From Oreohelix idahoensis (Eukaryota > Mollusca > Gastropoda > Stylommatophora > Oreohelicidae), in NCBI GenBank assembly GCA_024509875.1, contig JAMPIV010000287.1:389438-453437 (forward strand): DNA of 64,000 bases, in the 5' to 3' direction. The notes beneath the pieces are model-generated. The model did no database searches, was not told the origin of the DNA, and saw nothing but the letters and a program-made list of their open reading frames with translations. The position numbers and the translations under genes were made by a program. Of this stretch, positions 1-11,101 are shown piece after piece (the stretch's first letter is position 1; every line of letters begins with the position of its first letter).

Positions 1-866
1 ACTTGAGGTAACTATGATATGACTGCAGGTGTGCTCTATATGAAGAATAACCTGCATCTTTGAAATATATTTATATTACATGTAAATAAATAACCGTTTG
101 TAAGAGAACAAACAAATGCTTGAGTTGATCCATGAAGGATTGTTGCTGAATGCCTGATCATCAATCACTGTAATAAAATCACTGTACGATCATTCACGGA
201 ATAACAGCCAAGAAGGGTACGAACGAGCCAAGGGTTGAAAGTAAGAAGGAAAGTAGTTCATCCAAGAATTGTCAACTCTGGCGGAGAGGGCCAGTACCAA
301 ACACTACTAACTTAAAACTTGGAAGATATACAAGGAGACTAGTGTGAGTCACACAACTAGGCCTGCCATCATGCCACCTAGTAAAGATTAAGACGAGGTA
401 GCGCTGTTACACGTTTACTAATTGATCGCCTCTGACACCCTCGGTTACACGTTTACTAATTGATGCCCTAACCAGTCCACCCTCGGTTACAATTTATCGC
501 CCGGCATTCCTTAGGTAAACACAACGCTCGGGAAATATACGAAAACTGATGGCCTATCTGGGTTGTTTACCCGTGCCTAATCTTAGCAAAGCCGAGAAGC
601 TCAAAGCAAAATGACGAATTATCACCGAAGGGAGCGTACAATTGATTAGAAAATAGCTAATATCTGCTTGAAAGAAGAGGCATAAATGTGCCGACCACTG
701 AAAACTTCACGTAATCTGTACTCACAACAAGTGTAACTGACTACTGCCGGAGAGGAGAAGAGATCGACATAATAATTCCGTCACATTTGGGCTTGCTTGC
801 AACCCAAGAAGACTTCCCCGGCTTAGCGGGCTCAACATTGGTTGAAGTCACACCAGACCCACTAAT
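1..866. other. Left edge, no gene; short direct repeats
   Basis: No coding region is supported here. A 21-bp motif (GTTACACGTTTACTAATTGAT) occurs at 406-426 and 444-464, and a third copy of its first bases at 485 is also preceded by CCTCG. This looks like a small decayed tandem repeat. Nothing else is recognisable. Confidence 0.5.
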
Positions 867-869
867 TGG

Positions 870-1203
870 CGGTTGATGCAATGCCACGAGCTGGACGGAC
901 CTCTACCCTAGAGGGGTCGACTTTCAATCAATCAATACGTGTCAGCTTCCCAAAGAGCACTGGCCTTCAACAAACTCCACGCCAAGTCCTCCTACCTCGT
1001 GCCATCAACTCAATGAATTCCCATATCCTTGTCATCCCTTTCCTGTCTGATTCCAGCTCACGTCTCCAATTATTCTGTGGTCTCCCTGTACCTCGCTGAC
1101 CCTGGGTGTTCCAAGAACAGGACTGCCTTGTAATACTATCAACAGGTTTCCTCAACGTGTGTCTTATCCACCTCTGGCGTATTCTTCTCATCTCTTGTTC
1201 CAC
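870..1203 (-). pseudogene. LINE reverse-transcriptase C-terminal tail (fragment)
   Basis: The minus-strand frame from 1203 to 967 encodes the post-RT tail typical of many non-LTR retrotransposons. It has an RIRQRWIRHTLRK segment (family pattern: R-W-x-G-H-x-L-R), then a GQRGTGRPQNNWRR segment (family pattern: GKRxRGRPxxTWRR), and it ends at WRGVC followed by a stop (family pattern: W-x-x-x-V-x-x-L-C). The rest of the LINE is absent, so this is a severely 5'-truncated copy. The clade cannot be decided from the tail. No target duplication was found. Confidence 0.7.
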
Positions 1204-1452
1204 ATTACTGATCTTAGACTTGCCCGTACTGTTTTGTTAAAGTTTTTTGTGTGGCTTAAAATATCTACAGGACGGGGTAACCAGCTTCATGCCCAACTCT
1301 CATTACTCGTTTCGCACCACATGCATGGTAGGTTGCAGTATTGCTGTTGTTTATTCCCCTTTAAAGCGCCGGTAACACAAGGGGTGAACTATATTTAAAA
1401 GAATAAATATATCAACAATATAGAAATATGTCACACTTTCTCATCACTTTAC
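1204..1452. other. Unannotated spacer
   Basis: No coding, RNA or repeat signal recognised. Confidence 0.4.
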
Positions 1453-1640
1453 TTGGAATTGATAATAAACGCTATCCAGCAAGATTCTAATGACCGCGTG
1501 TATGTATGCGAAATTTGGAATTGATAATAAACGCTATCCATCAAGATTCTAATGACCGCGTGTATGTATGCGAAATTTGGAATTGATAATAAACGCTATC
1601 CATCAAGATTCTAATGACCACGTGTATGTATGCGAAATAT
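1453..1640. repeat. 62-bp tandem repeat, three copies
   Basis: A unit starting TTGGAATTGATAATAAACGC begins at 1453, 1515 and 1577, an exact period of 62 bp. The copies differ at only one or two positions (for example CCAGCAAG versus CCATCAAG, and ACCGCG versus ACCACG). It runs into a short (CAT)n tract near 1649-1665. Small reading frames across it come from the repeat and are not genes. Confidence 0.9.
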
Positions 1641-1870
1641 CGAAAGACATCATCATCATCATCATTTTTCTTTTCGCTTCTTATGGAGCATGGAACAAGC
1701 AATGCATCTTGCCTCCTTACCAGAAGCCTGCAACAAGCACTCACCTGTTTCTGCATTAGATTTGTCTGTCGCAATTTGTTTGACAGGGTGAGATTATCGA
1801 GAGAGATTGGGGAAGTAAACAAATATTTTAGATAATTGTATCACATTCTAGAGACAGACAATATTAGAGA

Positions 1871-2203
1871 TACTAGTGTAAAAGCCCGTCATAAGATAGG
1901 AATTAAATTCAAAAGCATCAATACCTAACGGCAATTTTACTTATTCAAAAGTATAAAAAAAAACCCACTGTCCATCACAACAGTACACGAACTACGTGGC
2001 AGCAGTGAGGATCCCAATGTGTGTATACGGGATCACACATTCTATAAATATTTTTGTGCATACCGCCATTTGCGCATTCTTTTTTGGTAGGTGTTACTAT
2101 TTTCGGGAGAGTACATATAAGGGAAACAATATAATTAATGTCTAACTTTCAACCAAAGCTGCATCCCTAACGTTACGCACTGACAGAAAAAGCTGGAATG
2201 TTA
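1871..2203. repeat. Copy 1 of a duplicated segment flanking a Tc1 element
   Basis: This segment starts ACTAGTGTAAAAG and ends near GAAAAAGCTGG. It is clearly homologous to 3747-4070 in the same orientation. Shared stretches include AATTAAATTCAAAAGCA, ACACGAACTACGT, GTATACGGGATCACACATT and TGTCTAACTTTCAACCAAAG. The Tc1 element sits directly after this copy. Adjoining sequence at 1649-1800 is also weakly similar to 4193-4330, so an old tandem unit may have been larger than 330 bp. Confidence 0.8.
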
Positions 2204-2207
2204 TACA

Positions 2208-3736
2208 CTGAAGCACATTAAAAACGCACCACTATTATATATACTGATGCCGAGAAGCTGGAAAAAAAAGTGTAGGAATGGATTTTCCCCAAGATTGCCA
2301 TGAGGTAGAGAGCGAATGGCTTCTGGAATGGACAGTGCATGATTCAACCCACGGGTTTGTGTACAGACTACATGAAAACAATGAAAGTTACACGTGCAAC
2401 ACAATTCCCAACAGCTATGACCCTGAAAATGTGTACGCGTTGTGGAAGTATACTCGGTATAAAAACGCCGTTGAGACAAAACACCCAATACATGTGCTTG
2501 AAATGCCACGACTATCTGAAAACGACCGCCAACGAGCCATTGGTATGTTGGAGACCGGAATGAACTCGCGGGCCATTGCCAGAAGGATGAATTGCCACCA
2601 CGGCACTATTGTACGTCTCAATGAACGTTACGGAACCACTGGCAGTGCACGGGATAGACTTCGGAGTAGCCAACAATGAGTTACTACCCCTGCGCAAGAT
2701 CGTCATATTGTGCTGAGTCACCTAAGGAATCGTTCTCTCGAAGCAGGTCAAACAGCAAGAGCAATAGTGGGTAGACGTGGGCAAATCTCTCGAATGACAG
2801 TCATACGACGACTCAGAGATACAGGCCTTACTGCAAAACGACCTTATGTTGGGCCAAACTTGACTCACAGACATCGTCAGCAGCGCCTGCAATGGGCGGA
2901 GCAACATGTCAGATGGACTAGACTGCAGTGGAATGCTGTCCTATTCACAGACGAGAGCAGATTCAACATATCCTTTGCCCTTTGCTGATGGACGTATGCG
3001 GATTTGGCAACGGTGTGGAGAGCGCTTTGCAGATTGCTGTGGTCGTTAGCACAACCGATTTGGAGGTGGCAGTATTCACATTTGGGGAGGATTCAGTTTT
3101 CACCATCGCTTGCCTCTTCACGTCTTCCGTGGAAATGTTAATGCTGTGACATAACGAGATGAGGTTCTGGATGCATTGGTTGCTCCTGCGTTCACAAATT
3201 ATCCAGACTTGCAGCTTCTCCAGCAGGATAACGCACGTGCGCACACCGCATGCATTACGCAGCAATATCTACAGCAGCAGAACATTGTGACGATTGATTG
3301 GCCTGCCCTATCACCAGACATGTCCCCTATAGAACATCTGTGGGACGAGCTTGGACGCAGAGTCTACAGGCAAGGTTCTCCAGCTAATCTGCAACAGCTC
3401 GAAGCTGCTCTTACACGTGAATGGGACTTGATTCCTCGGAATTTCCTTCAGAGACTTGTGCGTTCCATGCGGAGCCGCTGCCAAGCACACGGTGGACATA
3501 CCAGATACTGAGGATAGTGTGAATGAATTTTTTTATTGGTTGCATTTTTGGTTTTCTCCCTTGCCTGCACAGAATGCAATGAATTTCATAACAATCAAAT
3601 GTACAAATTAATGACCAGCATTGATTCATAGAAAAATGAATAAAGATTCCAAATATGTAAACTTGTAAACACTTATATTTACATTTCACACTCTGTTCCT
3701 GGATTATACAGGTATTGCGTTTTTAATGTGCTTCAG
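2208..3736 (+). mobile_element. Tc1-family DNA transposon, copy 1 (family alpha)
   Basis: The element is 1529 bp with 21-bp terminal inverted repeats, CTGAAGCACATTAAAAACGCA on the left and its exact complement on the right (3716-3736). A TA dinucleotide follows the right end, as expected for Tc1/mariner. The left flank reads CA, probably a mutated TA. It encodes one broken transposase in the plus direction. A second copy of the same family lies at 59449-60981 in the opposite orientation. Confidence 0.92.
2278..3511 (+). pseudogene. Tc1 transposase pseudogene (DD34E), copy 1
   Basis: This is a Tc1 transposase for cut-and-paste transposition. The conserved protein starts at the MPRLSENDRQ methionine (2503). 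It begins with a helix-turn-helix region (RAIARRMNCHHGTIVRLNERYG), followed by a second DNA-binding domain near RGQISRMTVIRRL, then catalytic residues in FTDESRF, QQDNARAH and SPIEHLWDE with 34 residues between the second D and the E. It is inactivated by a TGA at about 2677, a frameshift near 2975-2990 and a TAA at about 3149. An open in-frame extension of about 75 codons precedes 2503 (from 2278) and is also open in copy 2. Confidence 0.9.
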
Positions 3737-3746
3737 TATATATATG

Positions 3747-4070
3747 ACTAGTGTAAAAGACCTTCAAGAGACGGGAATTAAATTCAAAAGCACCAATACC
3801 TAACGGCAACAAAAGTATTTAAAGAAACCACTGTGCATCACCACAGTACACGAACTACGTAGCAGCAGCGAAGATCCCAATGTGTTGTATACGGGATCAC
3901 ACATTTTATAAATATTTTTGTGCACACCTTCATTTGTGCATTCTTCTTTGGTAAGTGTTACTATTTATGAGAGAGAACATATAAGGAAAACTATACAATT
4001 AATGTCTAACTTTCAACCAAAGTTGCTTCCCTTAGCGTTATGTACTGACAGAAAAAGCTGGGATTTTATA
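3747..4070. repeat. Copy 2 of the duplicated segment flanking the Tc1 element
   Basis: Direct-repeat partner of 1871-2203, starting about 10 bp after the right end of the transposon. The two differ by scattered substitutions and short indels. The duplication is therefore old, and it is separate from the two-base target duplication of the transposon. Confidence 0.8.
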
Positions 4071-4438
4071 TATAGGATATTACAACTGGTTTTCAATACG
4101 GCGACGGCGCTAATTCTGGTCTAACCAGCACTCGTGAACAGTTTCCTGTAATTTAAACACATGGGAAGGAAAATGTGAAATAGAAGTCTAGAATCATCAT
4201 CATATTTGTGCTTTTCGCTACATTTAGCGTGAAGCCACCATTGTATGTGGCGCCCTTACAGGAATCCTGCACAAAGCTTTCACATGCTGTTGCAGCGGTG
4301 GGTTCTGTAGCAATATGTTTCACATAATGATGTTGCCAGCCCTATATTAATCATCTTATACGAAGTGCGCTTCGGAACTGAAGACATCGTTTTCTTTGCC
4401 TCATAAAAGATCTCCGGGAACTGCACGGAACTTCACTG

Positions 4439-4653
4439 GGAGCCGCGCTTGTGTAATGGTTACCACACTGCGCTGGCGATCGGGTAATCCAGGTTCGAGT
4501 CCTTGCGAGTATCTGACTGAATGGGCGAGAGGATATCTGTCATTGTACAGGGAAAAACGGATTCTCACGTAAAATCAGTCTCAGGTTAGACATATTAACC
4601 GGAGATTCCGCCTTGAGTAATAGTTTAATAAAAAAACAAACAAAAAAATAAAT
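4439..4653 (+). mobile_element. tRNA-derived SINE 1
   Basis: The head resembles a tRNA gene with internal RNA polymerase III promoter boxes: an A-box-like TTGTGTAATGG at about 4449 and a B box GGTTCGAGTCC at about 4492. A tRNA-unrelated body follows, ending in an A-rich tail (AAAAAAACAAACAAAAAAATAAATA). I saw no target duplication. The tRNA-like part lacks a foldable complete cloverleaf, so it is not called a tRNA gene. Confidence 0.7.
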
Positions 4654-5760
4654 ACAATTTTAAGAACGTAGGAAGACAAGAGAAACTTGGATAACTAAAC
4701 AAGGAAGAAAGAGATGCGATTGTGTCTGTTTATAGCGGAGCTGCGAAATAATTAAGTCGTTTGCCGTTTAAATTTTACATAACTTTACAAGAAATTGACA
4801 CGTCAAACATGGGTTTAGAGTGAAGGAAAATCTACGGACGTCAAAGCCGTTTATAAAGCTGTTTGCTTTAGAACAAAGGCCACATTGGCCTTTTCAGACC
4901 AAAATAGAAAATTCATCCACAGAAATAAAAAAAATCAAAACTAATCGTTCAAATAAAATAAGCTGATGCAACACATACCAGACACTGTAGCTGGAACTAG
5001 CCATTTTTAAGTGGCCAAAGTGGATTTTGCTGCTTCATTGAATTAAAGGAGGTAAAGAAAGCGATTCAACGATTAACTTTTTATTTTATTTTTAAAATAG
5101 CATTTTGTTCATCGAGAGGTTCAGAACTTTCTGCACTGCGTCTCATATAATGACAAGATGTTATTAAAGAAGTTTTTCTCCTTCACCCTGTTTTTGTACT
5201 CACTTCTTCTCTCTTATTATTATTGTTTTCCATGTTCTTTTACCTCGTCATTCTCTGTTCTCTCTCCCTCTCTCAATCTCTCTCTTTCTATTTTTTCTCT
5301 CTCTCTTGTTTTTTCCGTAGTATTGCTTTCTTCCTCTGATCCCTTCGTCCTGTTTGTCCACTTCCAAGTAACAACATAAGATGACGTGTTTATTAATAAG
5401 ATGATTAGCGGTACATTGTTGATAATACAAGCGTCAATCGTTTTCTCCCAGCCTTCGATTTCGTAATGAAGACTTGTTCATCCTGTACTCTTGTTTGTCG
5501 GGTACACTTTCATCAACATATACACAATTCTCCACAGACCTTCTTCTTATTGTCTCTTGTTTTGTTCATTATAGAGCAAGGAATTACATCACAGCTAGCA
5601 CACTTACAGGGATGCCTGTTCTAACGTGGTTCATTTGTGTTTACAACGATAGTTTCTGAGTGATGGGGCAAACGAATATAAGGTATTTTTTACAAAATAA
5701 AAAAAGTACCAATAAGACGCAAGAAAAACGTAGTTAATGTTATTACTACAAAGTCTTTGT
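4654..5760. other. Unannotated spacer with a CT-rich tract
   Basis: No gene supported. Positions of about 5195-5330 are strongly pyrimidine-rich (CTCTCTCCCTCTCTC-type), which accounts for the leucine/serine-rich small reading frame there. Confidence 0.5.
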
Positions 5761-5773
5761 CAAGTACGGGACT

Positions 5774-6081
5774 TCTTCTTCTTCTTCCTCGTTCGTCCTG
5801 AAAAGGACGTTGGTTGCGTTGTGTATGTTTACACCGGAGCTGCGATATCTGCGCCTTTCGGCCGACACATCCGACTTCAGCACGGCATTTTTTTGGGACC
5901 GTGTTTGCCTTCCCTCTTCGATCCCTACTCTCTCAGCCAGACTGCAGTGATGCAGCCTGTTTTCAGGACCACCACGTGGAGGTGGAGTAGGGTCTTGGTC
6001 AGCTCTGGTTCGCTAACCCTGACGCAAGCAGTCAAGCAATGGGTCGCTGACTGCATTCTCTATTGCTGCATCTTTGGGTCC
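5774..6081 (-). mobile_element. 308-bp retroposon with 13-bp target duplication (copy 1)
   Basis: The segment is bounded by a perfect 13-bp direct repeat CAAGTACGGGACT at 5761-5773 and 6082-6094. Read on the minus strand, it ends in a (GAA)n tail next to one duplication. This is the hallmark of an element inserted by reverse transcription. A homologous copy lies at 61221-61500 in the same orientation. No tRNA promoter boxes are evident, so it could be the 3' end of a LINE or a SINE with another type of head. The family is not identified. Confidence 0.8.
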
Positions 6082-7059
6082 CAAGTACGGGACTCACCAA
6101 CACACTATGGGGAAAAGGTGAATTGACTACTGCATACACTGAAATAAACATTTCTTTAATAAACAAATACACACACACACACACACACACAAAGTTATTC
6201 TGCTAGACGCCGAAGACAATATCTGGTCTAATATAACTACCAGTGTGATTACTGAATAACATTCACTGTTCCAATTCCACAATCTCATTGAGTCTCCTAC
6301 TACCTGAGTTTTTGGGGTACTTCTATCGACTTGGCTCTTGTCAAGATCAAAAATACTTGACTGGCATGTTCTCACAACTTAATTACTAACTGCCTCCACT
6401 TCAAGTGTAGTTCCTCATGTTGTTTTTTTTTTTTTATTTCCATTTTTGTAAAAACCTAAGGACTAGTAAACTTTATTCTAGAAAGGGTAATTAAGAGCGG
6501 GGTTTGATTCTTAGAAGACAATAGACCGCGTAATACCTTTTTTTTACATTTGTAATCTTAGTTTATATAGTTATATTAGCTGACACTTTCTTTTCTTTAC
6601 TCTTCTCTTGTCCTCTGTTACATCGAAGAAGTTGAAAAAGAAGAAAGCAAACACAGAGGTCTCAGAAATCTTAGGAGTGAAAATAGAATTAATGAAGAAT
6701 GTCAAACTTAAATAGCTGAAATATTTTTGCTGTGTAAAAAATACATCACTGTGACGGTACTTCGTCCCCTGCTTTGCAGTAGTGGTCCAACAGTGGCCAA
6801 AACTCAAGAGTATCTATTATAGGCTTCAATGGAGTCTATCTTTACACAAGATTACTCTTGGCAGAAATGTCGAAAGAAGAGTAGTAAAGCTTCTATCACA
6901 TGGGAGTCTTCATTAAGATATTCAGATATGCGAAAACAATGCTGGCTGTCGCTAATCACGTTAATTCTATATTCTGTCGACACTTTTATGAAGAATTTTA
7001 ACAACGGTTTATTCTAGCTCGTTAAGCCCCCACCGCAGAGTTTATCAGTGGAATTTATT
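6082..7059. other. Unannotated spacer, with (AC)n microsatellite
   Basis: An (AC)n tract occupies about 6169-6191. A T-rich run lies near 6422-6435. No coding signal was recognised. The last five bases, 7055-7059 (TTATT), are the left target duplication of retrotransposon D. Confidence 0.5.
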
Positions 7060-7230
7060 TGTTATGATTAAAATTCATAACGTTTATGTCGATGTAATAG
7101 GCAGCTCAACAGAGCTCCTTTTTTGTTTATTTTATACGGAGTCACTTATTAATAAAGGAAGTGACGTCATGCCGATATGGTTTACTGGGAGACGTGAACA
7201 TATCTGAAGCAGAAGTAAGATGATCGTCTG
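7060..7230 (+). repeat. D 5' LTR, first part
   Basis: This matches the start of the intact D 3' LTR (56283 onward) with scattered substitutions. It breaks off exactly at TCTG (7227-7230), the target duplication of element A. The LTR resumes at 41929-41933 after A. At 56440-56455 the two halves are contiguous (GATCGTCTGCAAGAG), which shows the empty insertion site. Confidence 0.92.
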
Positions 7231-8111
7231 TGTGAACGGTGGGAAAACATTTTTAGGAGTGAACGGAAAATGTTAGTACGGGGATTAAGAGGTCTGATTT
7301 TGAACGCGTTGAGCGTAAGTAAGCAAGTGTATGCTAGAGAGATGGTAGTTTTTTGGAAGTTCATTAGTGAGCGAGGTTTTTGATATTCATGTCTCTGGAA
7401 ACAAGCCATTTTGATGTGGTTGGCTACTGTGGTTACAGACACGCCATAACAAGAGTTATGTTATCAAGTTGTCAAGGTTTTGTGCTTTTTCAAGACAGCA
7501 GGTATGATTGCATTTTATATTGAAGATAGAATTTTTTTGTTAGATAAAACAGAGACAGACGTAGTGATCAGGCAAACTGGTAGAAAATCAACATCCGTGG
7601 CAGTTGTAGGCCAGTCTTCTAGCAAGATACACCAGAAGGTCACTAAGTGAAAAGTTATAAAGATAAACTAACTTTCTTAGAAGATCCCCCAGGTGACATA
7701 GCAGTGGAGAAATTAGACAAGAGCAGATCAGTGACAGATATGTACAAGAATATGATTTTCGGATGTTCGCTGAATTGAGAAAATGTACGAATGAGAATTA
7801 TATCAAATTGAATGTATAAATCTATGAGATTAATTAGCAGAAGAGAGAAGCGGATTCTACTTTAAGTAAATAAAACTTTGAAGTTCGTTTTACTGCTGTT
7901 GGAGTACAGTATGTCAACAGAGTTAAAAACCATCAACCATCTGTACGTCTTGTCTAACAGTGCATTTCATCACTTGTTTACAGCAGAGTGTTTACATTGT
8001 CTGCTCACACATGCTGACCACTGGTTAGGGCAGTGATCTGAACCTCTAACATCAACACTATACGAACACTATAAAGAAATGAAAACCTTAACCCACACTA
8101 TCACGGCCACA
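7231..8111 (+). repeat. A 5' LTR (881 bp, internally deleted)
   Basis: This is homologous to 40685-41928 but lacks about 363 bp. After TGTGAACGGTGG it jumps to GAAAACATTTTTAGG at 7243, which in the 3' copy is at 41060. A polyadenylation signal AATAAA lies at 7869-7874. In the first 105 shared bases after the deletion I count four differences between the copies. It ends GGCCACA at 8111. Confidence 0.9.
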
Positions 8112-8779
8112 TGGTGGGTGAAATGGTGCCTGTGACCAGCCCTACAGTGGGCAGTAGCAAAAAAAGACAGATAACAGAGGTTCTGGTGCCTGTGACCAAC
8201 CCTACAGTTAGGAAGAAAAACGAAATCAAATCAAGGCATTACGAAGGTCACGTTAAAGCGAATCAACGTCAAGAAGAACGAAATCGAATCAAGACATTAC
8301 GAAGGTCAAGGCGAATCAACACAAGTAAAAATAGAACAAACAAGTCTACATCACCCAACAACCGTCAGAGTACCGCCACTCATGCACGAGACAACAATCT
8401 GAATTATTAACAGGCCCAACACGCGCAAATAACCTAGTAACACAGCCGTATAAGTCAAAAGTCGTGTTGTTCTGAAATACTCGAGTAGCAAAGTGTTCAT
8501 CCCAAGCAAGAAAAACAGATTATGTAGCACATAAACATTTAGATACAAGTTAAGTTAGTCATTATGGTAGTTAGTTAAATTATAAGATTTTGATTGGTAT
8601 TTATGTTCTGTTTTTACAATCACAGTGTTGCCCAAAAAATTTGTTTTTTTGGTTCAATCATTTTATGACGTATTGTGCATAGATAGTCGTTAGTATTTCT
8701 TTTGCAGGTCAACTAGGATATTAATATTGGTTTTTTTCCAGGTGTTTTATTAATACTAACACTTCAAGGTCGGGTCAAG
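8112..8779 (+). other. A leader, with possible primer-binding site
   Basis: The sequence directly after the LTR starts TGGTGGGTGAAATGGTGCC, the position of a tRNA primer-binding site. The tRNA match is not convincing beyond the initial TGG. The leader contains two imperfect internal duplications: GTGCCTGTGACCA(G/A)CCCTACAG at about 8126 and 8188, and CGAAATC(A/G)AATCAAG(G/A)CATTACGAAGG at about 8220 and 8279. Confidence 0.55.
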
Positions 8780-11101
8780 ATGCAACAGCAACAACTTACT
8801 GTGGGTTTAGATCCCAATGTGGCTGCTCTTGAGCAGGTAGCCAAGGCTATGACTGCTATTCGAAATGATAGTAAGTTCCAGAATATCCGAAACAGCATAA
8901 CGCCATACTCAGGTAATCCTAGCTTATGTAGGAAATGGTTGCCTGAAATACAAAGGTATTGCACGGCGATCAAGATGGACCAAATTGAGTACAAACAAGT
9001 TGCATATCTTACCTCTCATGGATTGGTGGTAGATTTTATAAGACGAAGGTTTGAAACTTTCCCAGATCAGACATGGGAGGACTTTAAGAAAGAACTCATA
9101 AAGAGTTATTAACAAATTACGGATGCATCGTACGCGTGGACGCTTCTGAGGAGCATACGACAGCAGGCAGGAGAAACCGTTCAAATGTTTAGCGACAGAT
9201 TGTTGAACCTGGCTGAAGAAGCTTTCTTGGGTCAACAAATCAACCAACAGGAGGTGGAGAAACAGTTAGTGGATATATTCGTGAATGGTTTAAATAGTAC
9301 ACTAATTAAGTTACATCTGCTCAGGAGGGACCCACAAAACATATCACACGCTATTTCGCTAGCTACAGCTGAAGAGAACCTCAGAAGGAGATTGGACCTC
9401 AGGCTTGGTAGAGCAGTCCCATGTGAAGATACACAGGAAGAGCCCATGGAGATAGGATTCTGTCAAAGAAGAGGTCTACCACAGAGAGAGAGAAATGCAC
9501 CGAAGATACAAAGAAGGGGAGAACGCAGACTACCTGTGTGTTATATTTGCAATAGAGTTGGACATAAGTCTTGCTCATGCAGATATAGACCGCAAGAGCC
9601 TCAATTGCCAGTACGTCGGGTTGAGACCTTTAATCGAACACGCACTAGACACACAGAAGCCTTGTCCGGTGACTCTGCTCAATTTACTGGTCACAATAAT
9701 ACTCAAAACTTACAGACACAACCCGGACATTACAAACATTTGTGGCAGAGTTCGACACACAAATACTTACACTCAGAGAAACTCCAGACCCACTCACTGA
9801 GAGAGACCGACGTGAGAAAGGGTAGTAGAAGGTCTCAACAACCAGACGATGGTGTCAAATGTTATACGAAGAAACAGTATAACAGTGACAATGAGACTAC
9901 GACACAAAAACATTGGCCTAGCTTGAACAAAAGGATGCATAGAGTAAACAAGAGTATTAACACTACAGGACGAATGCTACATGACAAATGTCGTCAACAA
10001 ATATACATAGGATATCACAACGGCAAACAGATGGAAGACAGGAGAGAGGATAAAAAGATGGTAACAAACAACAAAGAAGGGGTACATAACAGAGAAGAGA
10101 AAAGAGATGCGCATACTGTAATTGAAAAACGATTATATGAACATAGATGGGGGAAGAAACACAAACAATTGAACTATCCACCGGACTATAGTAGGAGGGA
10201 AGACAATACAATACAAATGGAAGGAATTGATAAGGGAAGGGTTACTAAAACAAAAAAAGGAAGAAAACAACGAATGGCTAAAAATAGACAAGAAGCAACA
10301 GCAATCGAGCTGGCTCATACACCAGACCCATGTTCATGTATTTTCGAAATACACGGAAGGAGATACAGAGCATTGGTAGACTCAGGGGCGACCGTAAGCC
10401 TCATTAGGTTTGGGCTTTACAAACAGATACGAGGCATAGTGAGGTACAGAGAGTCAAACGACACACTTACCTCGGTGTCAGGAGAAAACCTGAGAGTGAT
10501 GGGAACGGTTATGGTGCAAATGGGAATTGGCGCTATAGCCGTGGAACACACGTTCACTATAGTGAAGGGTATGACGAGGAATATCATACTAGGACGCGAT
10601 TTTCTGCTAAAACATAAGGCCCAATTACATTTCGATACTCATCAACTGAAGATACATGGCGAGTGCATCAGGTTACAGGACGACATATACATAGCGTCCA
10701 TAGTCCGAAACAGAACAACAGTTACGCTGCGACCGAATGAAGTCGGTATTCTTCAAGGAAAGTTGAAAAGGTCCCCGTATTTCAAGCAGGGACAAACGGT
10801 CGTAACACTGGAGTGGGAAGATGAGGATATACTAGATGAACCCGGACTAGTACTGGTAGAAGGAATAGTACAAATTGGGAAAAGAGAACAATTCCCAATG
10901 ATGATTCTAAACACCACGGGTAGAACAATTAGGCTACAGAGAGGATTTGTGTTAGGAAGGATACGGCGGATGGAAGGCCAGGAAGGAAACATTGAACAAC
11001 AATCAATACATCGATACACGGAAAATAGTAAAGAACAAAACAGTAAACAACGAAGGCACGAAATACGGGAAACACATAACACAAGACAAGATGGAATATA
11101 A
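8780..11101 (+). pseudogene. A Gag and protease frame with one in-frame stop
   Basis: One frame from ATG 8780 to 11101 (about 773 codons) is broken only by a TAA at 9110-9112. It encodes a retrotransposon Gag capsid-like region, then a CX2CX4HX4C zinc knuckle (CYICNRVGHKSCSC, about 9536-9580), a long K/R/Q-rich linker, and an aspartic protease with catalytic DSGATVSLI (D at 10379-10381) and ILGRDFL downstream. The Gag packages the RNA and the protease matures the polyprotein. The TAA could be a mutation or a readthrough site. With the downstream damage, mutation is likelier. Confidence 0.85.

Noticed and set aside
1453..1640. CRISPR-like periodic repeat
   Set aside because: The units are contiguous 62-bp tandem copies with no unique spacers, in eukaryotic repeat-rich DNA.
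4439..4520. Functional tRNA gene
   Set aside because: It has polymerase III boxes but no complete cloverleaf, and an A-tailed SINE body follows.
5158..5379. Leucine/serine-rich 73-residue protein
   Set aside because: It is explained by a CT-rich low-complexity tract, with no homologous motif and no gene context.
8111..8410. 99-residue frame in the A leader as an extra gene
   Set aside because: It overlaps the primer-site position and internal leader duplications, with no recognisable motif and no partner copy to test conservation.
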